Shown here: positions 1 to 8,332 of the stretch, one piece after another | Numbering within the stretch: the stretch's first letter is position 1 | Layout of the letters: the number at the start of each line of letters is the position of its first letter | Notes under the pieces: model-generated | Told to the model about the DNA's origin: nothing | The model's input: the letters and a program-made list of their open reading frames with translations, nothing else | Database searches by the model: none | Origin: Lachnospiraceae bacterium | GTDB taxonomy: Bacteria > Bacillota > Clostridia > Lachnospirales > Lachnospiraceae | Reading direction: 5' to 3' | Length of the DNA stretch: 64,000 nucleotides | Assembly (NCBI GenBank): GCA_017462755.1 | Contig: JAFTQM010000025.1 | Span: forward strand, 47,837-111,836 | Program-made: the position numbers and the translations under genes

Positions 1-565
1 CGGTCTTTAACTGAATCAGACGATTAAATAAACCATTGTTGCATGGAATCACACCGATTTTACTGCTATTCTTACTTTCCAGCTCTACAATCGCGTAAAT
101 TTCTTTGTTCTTCAAAAATGGAAACGGCTGACGCTTTCCAACGACCTGCGGGGAAATCAGCGGACGAATCTCGGTATTGAAGTATTCCTCCAAATATACC
201 GCATCCTCCTCCGACAGCTTGGCAAAATTAATCAGCTCAACACCCTGCGCCTGTATTTCATCCATCAGCTGTGCGTAGATGACATCCTTCTTGGCACAAA
301 GCTCCCGGCTCTCCTTCAAAATCGCTTCAATCTGCTCCTTTGCCGTCATCTGCGTCTTATTTTCCCTCAAATTCGGAGAAAAAAGTGTCTGATCATGCAG
401 CGAGCCTACCCGAACCATAAAGAACTCATCCAGATTGCTCTGAAAAATCGACGCAAAGGTCAAACGCTCACACAACGGAACGGTCACATCTGCCGCTTCC
501 TCCAGCACTCTTTCATTGAATTTCAGCCACGATAACTCTCGGTTGGAATAACATTCTTTTTTCAT
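1..565 (-). CDS. ppk1: Polyphosphate kinase 1, N-terminal part (runs off left edge)
   Basis: The first 188 codons of a polyphosphate kinase, which makes inorganic polyphosphate from ATP. The protein starts MKKECYSNRELSWLKFNERV and continues with PLCERLTFASIFQSNLDEFF and MVRVGSLHDQ, the hallmark N-terminal (N and head) domain of PPK1. The catalytic histidines lie outside the window. The start at 565 is supported by AAAAGGAG eight to nine bases upstream. It begins 17 bases after the asnA stop, so the two are very likely cotranscribed. Only the N-terminal domain is visible, so integrity of the enzyme cannot be judged. Confidence 0.93.
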   Translation of the reverse strand, partial: MKKECYSNRELSWLKFNERVLEEAADVTVPLCERLTFASIFQSNLDEFFMVRVGSLHDQTLFSPNLRENKTQMTAKEQIEAILKESRELCAKKDVIYAQLMDEIQAQGVELINFAKLSEEDAVYLEEYFNTEIRPLISPQVVGKRQPFPFLKNKEIYAIVELESKNSSKIGVIPCNNGLFNRLIQLKT

Positions 566-582
566 TTATCACCACTCCTTTT

Positions 583-1590
583 CTACAGCAGGATGATTTT
601 GTGCTCCTCACATACCTTGCGCATTTCCTCCGGCCAGATGCTTGCCTGTACCTCTCCGACATGAGCGCGGTCTAACAGCAGCATACAAAGTCTCGACTGT
701 CCGATACCGCCACCAATGGTATACGGCAGTTCGCCTGCCAGTAGCATCTTGTGATACGGTAAATCCTTTCGCTCCTCGCATCCGGCTTTCTTTAACTGCT
801 CTGCTAACGACTGCTCCGATACACGAATACCCATACTGGAAATCTCCAAAGCACAATCTAACGTCTCATACCAGAACAAAATATCTCCGTTCAGGCTCCA
901 GTCATCGTAGTCCGGTGCTCTGCCGTCATGCGGTTCTCCATCGCTCAGCTTATCACCAATCTGCATAACAAATACACAGCCATGCTCCTTTGTGATAATA
1001 TTTTCCCGCTCCTTCGGAGTCTTATCCGGATACAGCTTACACAACTCCTCCGAGGTAATAAAGAAAATATCCTCCGGCAACCGCTTTACCGCCTGTGGGT
1101 ACTTATACCATACCTCATGCTCCATATGCTTGATTACCTTGAAAATTCTGCGTACCACCTCCTGCAGTGTCTCAATCGTACGCTCCTCCTTGGTAATTAC
1201 CTTATCCCAATCCCACTGGTCTACATAGCAGGAATGCAGATTATCCAGCTCTTCATCCCGGCGAATCGCGTTCATATTGGTGTACAGACCCTCGCCCGGC
1301 ATAAAGCCATATTTCTTTAATGCAATACGCTTCCATTTTGCCAGAGACTGCACTACCTCTACCTCATCTCCCGGAATTGCAGCCAAATCAAAGGAAACCT
1401 TTCGCTCCACACCATTTAAGTCATCATTCAGACCGGAGCTTTTTTCTACAAAAAGCGGTGCTGAAATTCTCTCCAGATTCATCTCCTTGCCAAATTCCTT
1501 CTGAAAGGTATCTCGTATGTATTTAATTGCTTCCTGCGTTTCCCGCACAGTAAGTCGTGGGTCATAGCCCTCCGGTAAAATAAGCGCCAT
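583..1590 (-). CDS. asnA: Aspartate-ammonia ligase (asparagine synthetase A)
   Basis: A 335-residue AsnA, which makes asparagine from aspartate, ammonia and ATP in the cytoplasm and belongs to the class II aminoacyl-tRNA synthetase fold. Visible hallmarks are [15 protein letters not shown] at the N-terminus, [14 protein letters not shown], the [13 protein letters not shown] stretch, DQWDWDKVI, and the C-terminal [14 protein letters not shown] motif. I chose the ATG at 1590 ([13 protein letters not shown]) because AGAGGAAAGA lies just upstream; a further 17 in-frame codons upstream have no good ribosome site. Length matches the family. It is the promoter-proximal gene of an asnA-ppk1 pair. Confidence 0.95.
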   Translation of the reverse strand: MALILPEGYDPRLTVRETQEAIKYIRDTFQKEFGKEMNLERISAPLFVEKSSGLNDDLNGVERKVSFDLAAIPGDEVEVVQSLAKWKRIALKKYGFMPGEGLYTNMNAIRRDEELDNLHSCYVDQWDWDKVITKEERTIETLQEVVRRIFKVIKHMEHEVWYKYPQAVKRLPEDIFFITSEELCKLYPDKTPKERENIITKEHGCVFVMQIGDKLSDGEPHDGRAPDYDDWSLNGDILFWYETLDCALEISSMGIRVSEQSLAEQLKKAGCEERKDLPYHKMLLAGELPYTIGGGIGQSRLCMLLLDRAHVGEVQASIWPEEMRKVCEEHKIILL

Positions 1591-1651
1591 ATTCTTTCCT
1601 CTTTCTGCCACCCTTTGTGGCCTTTTCTTTATTATCTGCAAATATAGTTTT

Positions 1652-1680
1652 ATTATATGCCTTTTTCAGCTATTTCACAA
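1652..1680 (-). promoter_or_regulatory. Promoter of asnA-ppk1
   Basis: On the minus strand TTGTGA, 17 bases, TATAAT, about 60 bases before the asnA start. The leader between them holds a small GCCAC/GTGGC hairpin near 1605-1620. Confidence 0.6.
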
Positions 1681-1735
1681 GATTCAGTTTGCAGAAATTT
1701 CATTTTGCAATGCAACAAAACATCCAGTCTCCAAA

Positions 1736-1777
1736 AAGGGCGTCCTTTCGCCAACCTATGACGAAAAGGACGCCCTT
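1736..1777 (-). terminator. Rho-independent terminator of the M6 protease gene
   Basis: A 13-bp perfect stem (AAGGGCGTCCTTT with its complement) and 16-base loop, 14 bases past the stop at 1791. It is followed on the minus strand by a run of T. Confidence 0.85.
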
Positions 1778-1790
1778 GTCCACTAATTCA

Positions 1791-4421
1791 TTATTTCTGC
1801 TTCGTTATTGTGATAACAGCGTAAGGAATTTCCGCTTCCTCGTTAATTTCCTTGATGGTGATGTCATAACCGAACTCCGTTCTGTCATTCATCAAGCCAT
1901 TGTAGAAAAATTCGGAATAGGTATCAATATCGAACTTATCTCCTTCTTTAAAGAAGTCACTGTCCTCAACTGTAGTTCTGCCCTCACCGGAGGTAAAGGT
2001 ATTTTCCGCTCCTGCCTGAATCAGCTCCAGATAATAGTATCCAAACTCTTCCTCAGCATTTCTTCCCCAACTGTTTGTGTAATGAATCGTTCCAATTGTT
2101 TCGGTCTTGCCGTTCTTGGATGGGAGAGTACGCTTCTCTGCTCTGGCATCCACATGGTAGATTCTGACTCCGGTCGTATTCTGCAGTCCATACATTGCAG
2201 AATCCGCTTCATTCACACCATCCGGTGTAAACAAGTCAATCATAATGTACTCCTCAAACGGTTTGCCATCATAATCTTTGCCATATGCCGGAATTACAAT
2301 ACAATCACCTGTCTTTGCAAAGGACTCGATTTTGATATCAATGCTATCCTTTACATTCTTCACAATTTCCGGTTCTACCCAGCCTACGGCAAACTTCGAG
2401 AACGGATTCCAGTCACCCATATTGCCCGACTGCATATCGTAGCCACCAATCGCATCAATACCGGAATACGTTACATCATAATAATCCACCAGACCCAGCG
2501 CATGGCCAAATTCATGCACCATAACGCGCGCATCGGTTTCACCCTTATAATCTGTAAGGAGCGCAAGACTGAACCATCCAAAATCATTAACCGTCGGATT
2601 CTTCTGCGTTCCGGCAGCCTCATGCGTGTAGTATGAGAATACATTCATGCCCCAACCGGCAGTTCCCATATAGCCATATTCCTGCATGGTATTGACCAGC
2701 TGAATGGCATCAATATAACCGTTGCCGTCACGGTCATATTCCTTCCAGTTAATATCCGGATATTTTTTCTTTACCCACGCAACCGCTTCATTTGCTATTT
2801 CTGCCATTTCTGCACTATACAGGCTGTTTGCTTCCTTAGCAGTATAGGAAAGTCCGTACCAATCCGTTACATTGGCATCCAGTCTCAGCTTTCCGTACGA
2901 AGCCTCCTCAAAATAGGACTTCATGGAATACCATTCCATAGTACCCTTATCACCATTATATGCTTCGATAATCCGCTGACGATTCTCCTTCGTAGCAAAC
3001 TCCTTCTGATCCTTCCAATAAACCGGAATAACAAGTACCTTCATGTCACCGGTTGCCTCCGGATGTGCCGCCGAAATTGCCTCATGATAATTCGCCGCGC
3101 CCTTTAACTGCGGCAAAATCAACAGCTCAATCTCCTTTGTTACATCATCTACCGTAGCGACTACCTTATCTCCGATTTTGGCAAGCGCAGTAGACAAATC
3201 CAGCACCTTTCCGTTCTTATCCTTATACTCTTCCAGCGTAAAATACTGTGTATTTCCCCACTCCAAAGGCTCCATTCCAAATGCCTCACGCCAAGGTGTT
3301 ATCAGGCGAAATGCAAAATAGAAGCTGTCCTTTGTCAGAATATCCAACGGGTCACCTTCTAACAGGCTGCTCGAAAAATATTCATCATACACAAAATCTA
3401 CAACATCAACCCGTTCATCTAAATATCGCAGGGTCAGCAAATCAATTGCAATATCATAATCCTCACGATTCGTGATTTTGAAATAATCGCCACGTTCACA
3501 CAAGGTATCCAGATACGGATCGGCATAATTATTATCCCATCTCGAGTTTTCCACTGCAATCCAAGTGGTAAATTCGACCTGATCTACCGATTTTATTTCT
3601 CCACCCGGAAGATAATAGCCCCAGTCAAACCACAGCTTATCTGCATCCTCTTCCTTTTCCAATGTGGAAAGTGCATTTATCGTTCCGTAAAGCGGAGACA
3701 TATTAAATACATAGCCGCCCGGTTTCAGCGTAATAAAGGAACCCTTTTCATGGTAGGCATTATACGCTCCAAGCTTGATGGTTTCGCCTTGCTCATTTAC
3801 TGCCTCCCAATAAACCATACCATCCTTATCTGCCTTTACAGAACCCATATGATTCTTATCACTACTGAAGTTAACCTCCTTCAGCTCCGGAGTCGGAGTT
3901 GCTTTCGGTGCTTTGGTCGGCTTCGGGGTTGCAGTTGGCTTTGGTGTTGCAGTTGCCTTCGGCTCCTTGGTTGGCTTCGGGGTCGCGGTTGCTTTCGGCT
4001 CCTTGGTCGGTTCCGGAGTTGCAGTTACCGATTCTGTAGGTGTCACTACCGGCTCTTCGGTTGGAGCTGGTGCTTCCGTCGGTGTCGGCTCCTCCGTTGG
4101 AGTTGCTGCCGCTTCCGTCGGTGTCGGCTCCTCCGTTGGGGTTGCTGGTGCTTCCGTCGGTGTCGGCTCCTCCGTCGGAGTTGCTGCCGCTTCCGTCGGT
4201 GTCGGCTCCTCCGTCGGTATTACTTCCACTGCTTCCGTTGGTGTCGGTGCTTCCGTCGAAGTCGCTACCGGAGTCGGCGTTGACTTCTCACCTTCTACAG
4301 ATACCGTCGGTGTAACCGGCACATCTGTCTCTGCTTCTTTTCCACAGCTCGCAAATAACGTAAGCATAAGTAGAAATACCATTGTCAATGACCAATGTTT
4401 TCTATTTCTTTTATTTCCCAT
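1791..4421 (-). CDS. M6-family (immune inhibitor A-like) metalloprotease lipoprotein with PT-rich repeats
   Basis: An 876-residue exported zinc protease. The N-terminus is a lipoprotein signal (hydrophobic MVFLLMLTLF, then lipobox FASC at about residue 26), so it should be anchored on the outer face of the membrane. Residues about 40-180 are a low-complexity Pro/Thr/Glu then Lys/Pro/Thr/Ala linker of tandem repeats. The catalytic domain carries HEFGHALGLVDYYD (His636, Glu637, His640), the extended HExxHxxGxxD zincin site of M6 peptidases, preceded by DRDGNGYIDAIQLV, a calcium-loop-like stretch. The region between linker and catalytic domain is a probable substrate-binding or prodomain. The gene has its own promoter and terminator, so it is probably monocistronic. 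Substrate unknown. Confidence 0.88.
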   Translation of the reverse strand: MGNKRNRKHWSLTMVFLLMLTLFASCGKEAETDVPVTPTVSVEGEKSTPTPVATSTEAPTPTEAVEVIPTEEPTPTEAAATPTEEPTPTEAPATPTEEPTPTEAAATPTEEPTPTEAPAPTEEPVVTPTESVTATPEPTKEPKATATPKPTKEPKATATPKPTATPKPTKAPKATPTPELKEVNFSSDKNHMGSVKADKDGMVYWEAVNEQGETIKLGAYNAYHEKGSFITLKPGGYVFNMSPLYGTINALSTLEKEEDADKLWFDWGYYLPGGEIKSVDQVEFTTWIAVENSRWDNNYADPYLDTLCERGDYFKITNREDYDIAIDLLTLRYLDERVDVVDFVYDEYFSSSLLEGDPLDILTKDSFYFAFRLITPWREAFGMEPLEWGNTQYFTLEEYKDKNGKVLDLSTALAKIGDKVVATVDDVTKEIELLILPQLKGAANYHEAISAAHPEATGDMKVLVIPVYWKDQKEFATKENRQRIIEAYNGDKGTMEWYSMKSYFEEASYGKLRLDANVTDWYGLSYTAKEANSLYSAEMAEIANEAVAWVKKKYPDINWKEYDRDGNGYIDAIQLVNTMQEYGYMGTAGWGMNVFSYYTHEAAGTQKNPTVNDFGWFSLALLTDYKGETDARVMVHEFGHALGLVDYYDVTYSGIDAIGGYDMQSGNMGDWNPFSKFAVGWVEPEIVKNVKDSIDIKIESFAKTGDCIVIPAYGKDYDGKPFEEYIMIDLFTPDGVNEADSAMYGLQNTTGVRIYHVDARAEKRTLPSKNGKTETIGTIHYTNSWGRNAEEEFGYYYLELIQAGAENTFTSGEGRTTVEDSDFFKEGDKFDIDTYSEFFYNGLMNDRTEFGYDITIKEINEEAEIPYAVITITKQK
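4060..4220. repeat. 39-bp tandem repeats inside the protease linker
   Basis: Four near-identical in-frame units of 13 codons (EEPTPTEAAATPT type, alternating AAA and APA) encode the linker. A second set of KEPKATATPKPT units follows at about 3900-4010. In-frame tandem repeats like these can change copy number. Confidence 0.85.
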
Positions 4422-4452
4422 AACATAGCCCCCTTCGACTTTATTTAGTCTT

Positions 4453-4481
4453 ATTATACTCCGTCTTTACAAACTTTCCAA
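4453..4481 (-). promoter_or_regulatory. Promoter of the M6 protease gene
   Basis: Minus strand TTGGAA, 17 bases, TATAAT, about 32 bases before the start codon. Confidence 0.6.
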
Positions 4482-4496
4482 CTATTTTTTCTATTT

Positions 4497-4685
4497 TCAC
4501 ACCTCAAACGGACTCACTTCCAATGCTCTGCAAATACTCATTATCGTATCAAAGGATGCCCCGCCAATCCCGCGGGTAAGCAGTGTCATCAGAGAGCTGT
4601 AAGGAATACCTGCCTTCTGCGCAAATTGTCTCAGACTCACATATCGGTCCAAAATCAAATTACGCAGCCGCTCCTCCCGATTCAT
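4497..4685 (-). CDS. Small XRE-family helix-turn-helix protein
   Basis: A 62-residue protein that is almost only a Cro/C1-type helix-turn-helix: YVSLRQFAQKAGIPYSSLMT forms the first helices, and FDTIMSICRALEVSPFEV the last. Such proteins bind DNA as dimers. Its ATG overlaps the stop of the upstream DeoR gene (ATGA), so the two are translationally coupled. It has no sensor domain, and the target is unknown. It might regulate its own operon or the metalloprotease gene just downstream. Confidence 0.8.
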   Translation of the reverse strand: MNREERLRNLILDRYVSLRQFAQKAGIPYSSLMTLLTRGIGGASFDTIMSICRALEVSPFEV

Positions 4686-5458
4686 TTCGGCTCCTCTACA
4701 ACCACGATTTCAATGCCTTTTTCCTCAAGCAATGCAATCTGGTCCTCCACGCACTCCCAGTCCGTAATAAGCGTATCAAATTGCTCCGCATCACAAACCT
4801 TGATAAACGAATCCACTCCTATCTTTGCACCGGAAAGCAACAGACAACGCTTGCGACTATTTTTGATTACCATACGCTGGAATGCTGCCGTCTCGTCGGT
4901 TCCGTTCGATAAGCCAAATTCTGCAGTCAGTCCGCCACCGGTAATAAAACAGAGGTCAAAATGAATGCGGCTTACAAACTCGCTTGCCAGACTATCCACC
5001 ACCGAACCGCTCTGACGCATCTTGCCGCCTACTACATACACCTCATGCTTTTCAAAGGCACGCAGATCCTTCGCAATATCAATCGAATTTACGACCAAAG
5101 TATACCGAAACTCTCTCGGCAAAAACGGAACCATAAGATAACCGAGCGAGCCTCCCGTCAGATAGACCACATCGTTCTCACGAATCTGTGCTGCTGCTCT
5201 TTTCGCAATCTCCCGATAATTGTCCCAAACCGGCATTTTCCCAAAATCACGGTCTAGCGGCGGTCGCACGCTTACCTGTGCCAAAAGGATTGCTCCACCG
5301 TGTGTCCGCTTGCAGACACCCTTCTGCTCTAACATCCGCAAATCGCGCCTTGCCGACTCATCCGAAATCCCATACTTTTGCGTAATCTCCGCAACCGTTA
5401 TCTTACCATTCTGCTGAATTGTTTTTAAAATTTCCTGTTGACGCTCTTCCATAAACAT
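4682..5458 (-). CDS. DeoR/GlpR-family transcriptional regulator
   Basis: A 258-residue repressor-type protein. Residues about 1-60 are the DeoR winged helix-turn-helix (RQQEILKTIQQNGKITVAEI, then YGISDESARRDLRMLEQKG, then THGGA). The rest is the sugar-phosphate-sensing DeoR C domain (VYLTGGSLGYLMVPFL, ITGGGLTAEFGLSN, LLLSGAKIGVDSF). Members usually sense a phosphorylated sugar intermediate. The ATG at 5458 is favoured by GGAGG eight bases upstream. It overlaps the XRE gene by four bases. No sugar operon is adjacent in the same direction, so the regulon is unknown; the nearby fucosidase is a candidate. Confidence 0.88.
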   Translation of the reverse strand: MFMEERQQEILKTIQQNGKITVAEITQKYGISDESARRDLRMLEQKGVCKRTHGGAILLAQVSVRPPLDRDFGKMPVWDNYREIAKRAAAQIRENDVVYLTGGSLGYLMVPFLPREFRYTLVVNSIDIAKDLRAFEKHEVYVVGGKMRQSGSVVDSLASEFVSRIHFDLCFITGGGLTAEFGLSNGTDETAAFQRMVIKNSRKRCLLLSGAKIGVDSFIKVCDAEQFDTLITDWECVEDQIALLEEKGIEIVVVEEPK

Positions 5459-5562
5459 AATACTATCCTCCATTCCGATTATCATTTATCGAATTCGACA
5501 ACATCACAATACCACACATTCGGCAATATTTAAATATATTCGGTAATCGGATTTGCGTATAT

Positions 5563-6237
5563 TTATTCTCTGCGCAATGCCTCTTCCTTTTTTTCGGTGA
5601 ACGACTTTCCATAATATTTTTGCAACAGCCGCTGGGTCTGTCTTTCACACAAACCAATCAAACCGGACAATTCTCCCAGTGTCAAGCCCTCCGGGTGATT
5701 AATAAATGCCTCTTCAATAATCAGAAACCGACGGTCATTCAGATTGTCATTATCCTCTACAATATTATTTAAATGCGGTACATAAAGTCTTGTAATTCGA
5801 ATCAGCAACAGCTGCAGCATTGCACCAATCGCACTTTTATAACCAAACCGCTTACTGCTTCCTTCGACCAGAATTTCTTCAAAGTATCTCCCCAGTTCCT
5901 TTTCCCTGCAAAAAAAGAAATGGGTGGATAAAAATGCTGATACCAGCGCATCCTTCGTCTTTTCACCGGACGCCTGCAAATAGATAAATATCTCAATCAT
6001 CGGATTGTTCGGATTAGTCAGCTGTTTGTGATATACATTCGGACCCGTCACAAAAAAATTCCCCTTTGCCAGAGGATACGAGGTGTCTCCTGTCACAAGC
6101 GTTCCCTCCCCGCTTACAATGTAATGAAGCTCATAGCTGTTTTTCGAATGACTGTGTCCCACCATATCATGATAAAATATCCCTTTATCAAACCGAATCA
6201 GAGAAAAATCATACTCATTCCACTTGAAATTTATCAT
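5563..6237 (-). CDS. AraC-family regulator truncated after its first helix-turn-helix
   Basis: A 224-residue protein with an N-terminal AraC sugar-sensing cupin (SHSKNSYELHYIVSGEGTL, FFVTGPNVYHKQLT) and a C-terminal helix-turn-helix (LTLGELSGLIGLCERQTQ, then KYYGKSFTEKKEEA). AraC DNA-binding domains have two such motifs over about 100 residues. Here the protein stops (LRRE-stop) right after the first, and no frame downstream continues the domain. It may be a decayed gene or bind DNA weakly. It is divergent from the fucosidase gene, the expected arrangement for its regulator. Confidence 0.78.
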   Translation of the reverse strand: MINFKWNEYDFSLIRFDKGIFYHDMVGHSHSKNSYELHYIVSGEGTLVTGDTSYPLAKGNFFVTGPNVYHKQLTNPNNPMIEIFIYLQASGEKTKDALVSAFLSTHFFFCREKELGRYFEEILVEGSSKRFGYKSAIGAMLQLLLIRITRLYVPHLNNIVEDNDNLNDRRFLIIEEAFINHPEGLTLGELSGLIGLCERQTQRLLQKYYGKSFTEKKEEALRRE

Positions 6238-6324
6238 AACCTTCTCCCTTCTTCACAAGCCTTTGGTTTTTCAAAAGCATGTGTCGGAAATCTCTTTCGC
6301 TCTCTACTCCTATTTTAACATTAA

Positions 6325-6380
6325 CACGACATTTTGCAAAGAAATAAGTCGTGCCATTCCGTGCAACAATGCTTTATAAT
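6325..6380 (+). promoter_or_regulatory. Fucosidase promoter with inverted repeat near -35
   Basis: TATAAT at 6375-6380 has a poor -35 (TGCCAT at 6352-6357). A CACGAC...GTCGTG inverted repeat (6325-6330 and 6348-6353) abuts it. A weak -35 with an adjoining binding site is typical of activator-dependent promoters; AraC-type control is an inference. Confidence 0.5.
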
Positions 6381-6450
6381 AAAAGCAGAAATATTACCCT
6401 ATGTAACACTTTACTTACAAGCAACAGAGGTTCTCGGAATGGAGGTTTTT

Positions 6451-7929
6451 ATGACAACAGCAGATTATTTGAAACAAATCGACGAAGTAATCGAACACGG
6501 CAAATACAAAGCCAACTGGCAGTCTCTGGCACATCATAAGACGCCGGACTGGTTTACTGAGGGCAAATTCGGTATTTTCATTCATTTCGGAATTTACAGT
6601 GTACCTGCTTTTGGAAACGAATGGTATTCCAGAGCAATGTATGACCCGAATTGCAGAGAATTTGAACATCATGTCCACACATACGGTAATCAAAAGGATT
6701 TTGGTTATAAGGATTTTATTTCGATGTTCAAAGCGGAAAATTTCAATGCTGAAGAATGGGTTTCGTTATTCAAGGAAGCCGGTGCCAAATATGTCATGCC
6801 GGTGGCAGAGCATCACGATGGCTTTGCAATGTATGATACCGGGTTTAATCGCTGGAATGCTACTGCTATGGGACCTTGCCGGGATATTGTAGGCGAGCTG
6901 AAAAACGCCTGCGAACAAAAAGATATCGTTTTCTGCGCTTCTACCCACCGGGCCGAGCATTACTTTTTCATGAACATGGGCAGAACCTTTGACAGTGATG
7001 TTAACGACGAGGCATATGCTGATTTTTATGGACCGGCTTACCATTGCGCTGGGTTAGACTCCGATACACTTCATCAAACAACTGCCGACACCCATTCACT
7101 CGGTGCCAGCAAAGAATATCTAGAGGACTGGCTGGTACGCACCTGCGAGCTCATCGACAAATATCAGCCACAGGTCCTTTACTTTGACTGGTGGATTCAC
7201 AATCATTCCTTCAAACCATATCTCCAAAAGCTTACCGCATATTATTATAACCGCGCGGAGGAATGGGGCAAAGAGGTCACCATCAACTACAAGCACGAAG
7301 CCTTCCCACCAACCGTTGCCACCTTTGATGTCGAGCGTGGTGCGCTGACCGGCATCTCTCCGGTACCTTGGCAGACCGATACCGCCATCGGCAAATGCTC
7401 TTGGGGATATGTGAACGAAAATTACTTCAAGACCTCACGTCAGCTGATTTGTGACCTGATTGATATTGTCAGCAAGAACGGAAATCTGTTACTCAACGTC
7501 GGTCCAAAGCCGGACGGCACCATTACCGCAGAGGAAACGCAGGTGTTGAAGGATATCGGCGCATGGCTTTCCGTCCATGGCGAAGGCATCTACGGCACCA
7601 CCTTCTGGAAAACCTTCGGAGAGGGCGAGGTCAATGCCGAGGAGGGCTTCTTCAAGGATTATGACGAAAAAGCCTTTACCAGCCAGGACTTCCGTTTTAC
7701 TTACAAGAATGGCTATCTGTATGCTTTCCAGATGCGTCCGGACGGTAATGAAGTGCGAATCAAAACTCTTGCAAAGAAAAATCACCACGATATTCTGATT
7801 CCGCAAATCACACAGCTTGGCAGCAACCGGCCGGTTTCCTTTGAACGAACCGAGGAAGCTCTCATCATCCGCCCGGATACCGATACAATCACCGATTTGC
7901 CGGTTTGTTTTAAAATTGCAATCAGCTAA
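6451..7929 (+). CDS. Alpha-L-fucosidase, glycoside hydrolase family 29
   Basis: A 492-residue GH29 enzyme that releases L-fucose from glycans. Hallmarks are WFTEGKFGIFIHFGIYSVPA, EWYSRAMYDP, AKYVMPVAEHHDGFAMYDT, VLYFDWW (Asp246 is the probable catalytic nucleophile) and NGNLLLNVGPKPDGTI. A C-terminal beta domain follows. No signal peptide is visible, so it is probably cytoplasmic and acts on imported oligosaccharides. I chose ATG 6451 because GGAGG at 6441-6445 sits five bases upstream; an in-frame extension to 6334 has no ribosome site and would overlap the promoter. Divergent from a truncated AraC regulator. Confidence 0.95.
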   Translation: MTTADYLKQIDEVIEHGKYKANWQSLAHHKTPDWFTEGKFGIFIHFGIYSVPAFGNEWYSRAMYDPNCREFEHHVHTYGNQKDFGYKDFISMFKAENFNAEEWVSLFKEAGAKYVMPVAEHHDGFAMYDTGFNRWNATAMGPCRDIVGELKNACEQKDIVFCASTHRAEHYFFMNMGRTFDSDVNDEAYADFYGPAYHCAGLDSDTLHQTTADTHSLGASKEYLEDWLVRTCELIDKYQPQVLYFDWWIHNHSFKPYLQKLTAYYYNRAEEWGKEVTINYKHEAFPPTVATFDVERGALTGISPVPWQTDTAIGKCSWGYVNENYFKTSRQLICDLIDIVSKNGNLLLNVGPKPDGTITAEETQVLKDIGAWLSVHGEGIYGTTFWKTFGEGEVNAEEGFFKDYDEKAFTSQDFRFTYKNGYLYAFQMRPDGNEVRIKTLAKKNHHDILIPQITQLGSNRPVSFERTEEALIIRPDTDTITDLPVCFKIAIS

Positions 7930-7946
7930 ATAAAATCATTGCAAAA

Positions 7947-7986
7947 GAGGCAGCTGCGAAATGATAATCCATCTCACAGCTGCCTC
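7947..7986 (-). terminator. Terminator hairpin between fucosidase and the DUF4298 gene
   Basis: A 10-bp stem GAGGCAGCTG/CAGCTGCCTC with T residues on the minus-strand side. It ends the copA-tcdA-DUF4298 operon and may also slow transcription from the fucosidase side. Confidence 0.75.
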
Positions 7987-7997
7987 AAAAACATTTC

Positions 7998-8315
7998 TTA
8001 TTCCTCATCGTCTTGGCTCATGCTCTGCTCTTTTATCTCACAAAACAGATTATACAACGTATCCTGCGCCAACACTCCGCGTTTTAAATCAGTCGGCAAT
8101 TCTCTGTTTTCATCCGCTTGATAATCCTGCAGCCACTGCCCGCCATCATAATACTGCATCAGTTCCTGTATCCTTCCTTGGATTACGATATTTTCCCCTA
8201 TCGCTTCCGGACAGCTATGCATTGCTTCCAAAACCTCATCCAGATATTGCTCCATCTGACGCACTCTTGCAATCATATCCTGTTGTTTTTCCTGCTGCAT
8301 CTGCTTTTTCTCCAT
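7998..8315 (-). CDS. DUF4298 family protein
   Basis: A 105-residue cytoplasmic, largely helical protein. The pattern RVRQMEQYLDEVLEAMHS, then YYDGGQWLQDYQADENRELP, then DLKRGVLAQDTLYNLF matches what I know of DUF4298, whose function is unknown. It starts 17 bases after tcdA and ends just before a terminator, so it is the last gene of the copper-tcdA transcription unit. No catalytic motif is visible. Confidence 0.8.
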   Translation of the reverse strand: MEKKQMQQEKQQDMIARVRQMEQYLDEVLEAMHSCPEAIGENIVIQGRIQELMQYYDGGQWLQDYQADENRELPTDLKRGVLAQDTLYNLFCEIKEQSMSQDDEE

Positions 8316-8332
8316 CCCGCATCCTCACAATA

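Noticed and set aside
4060-4220. Regular repeats considered as a CRISPR array.
   Set aside because: Units are contiguous in-frame codons with no unique spacers.
3913-4428. Plus-strand frames rich in Gly/Val/Ser repeats opposite the M6 protease linker.
   Set aside because: They are reverse-strand shadows of the PT-rich repeats, with no ribosome site or domain.
6334-6450. Longer N-terminus for the fucosidase.
   Set aside because: It covers the promoter, lacks a ribosome site and is unlike the family; ATG 6451 has GGAGG.
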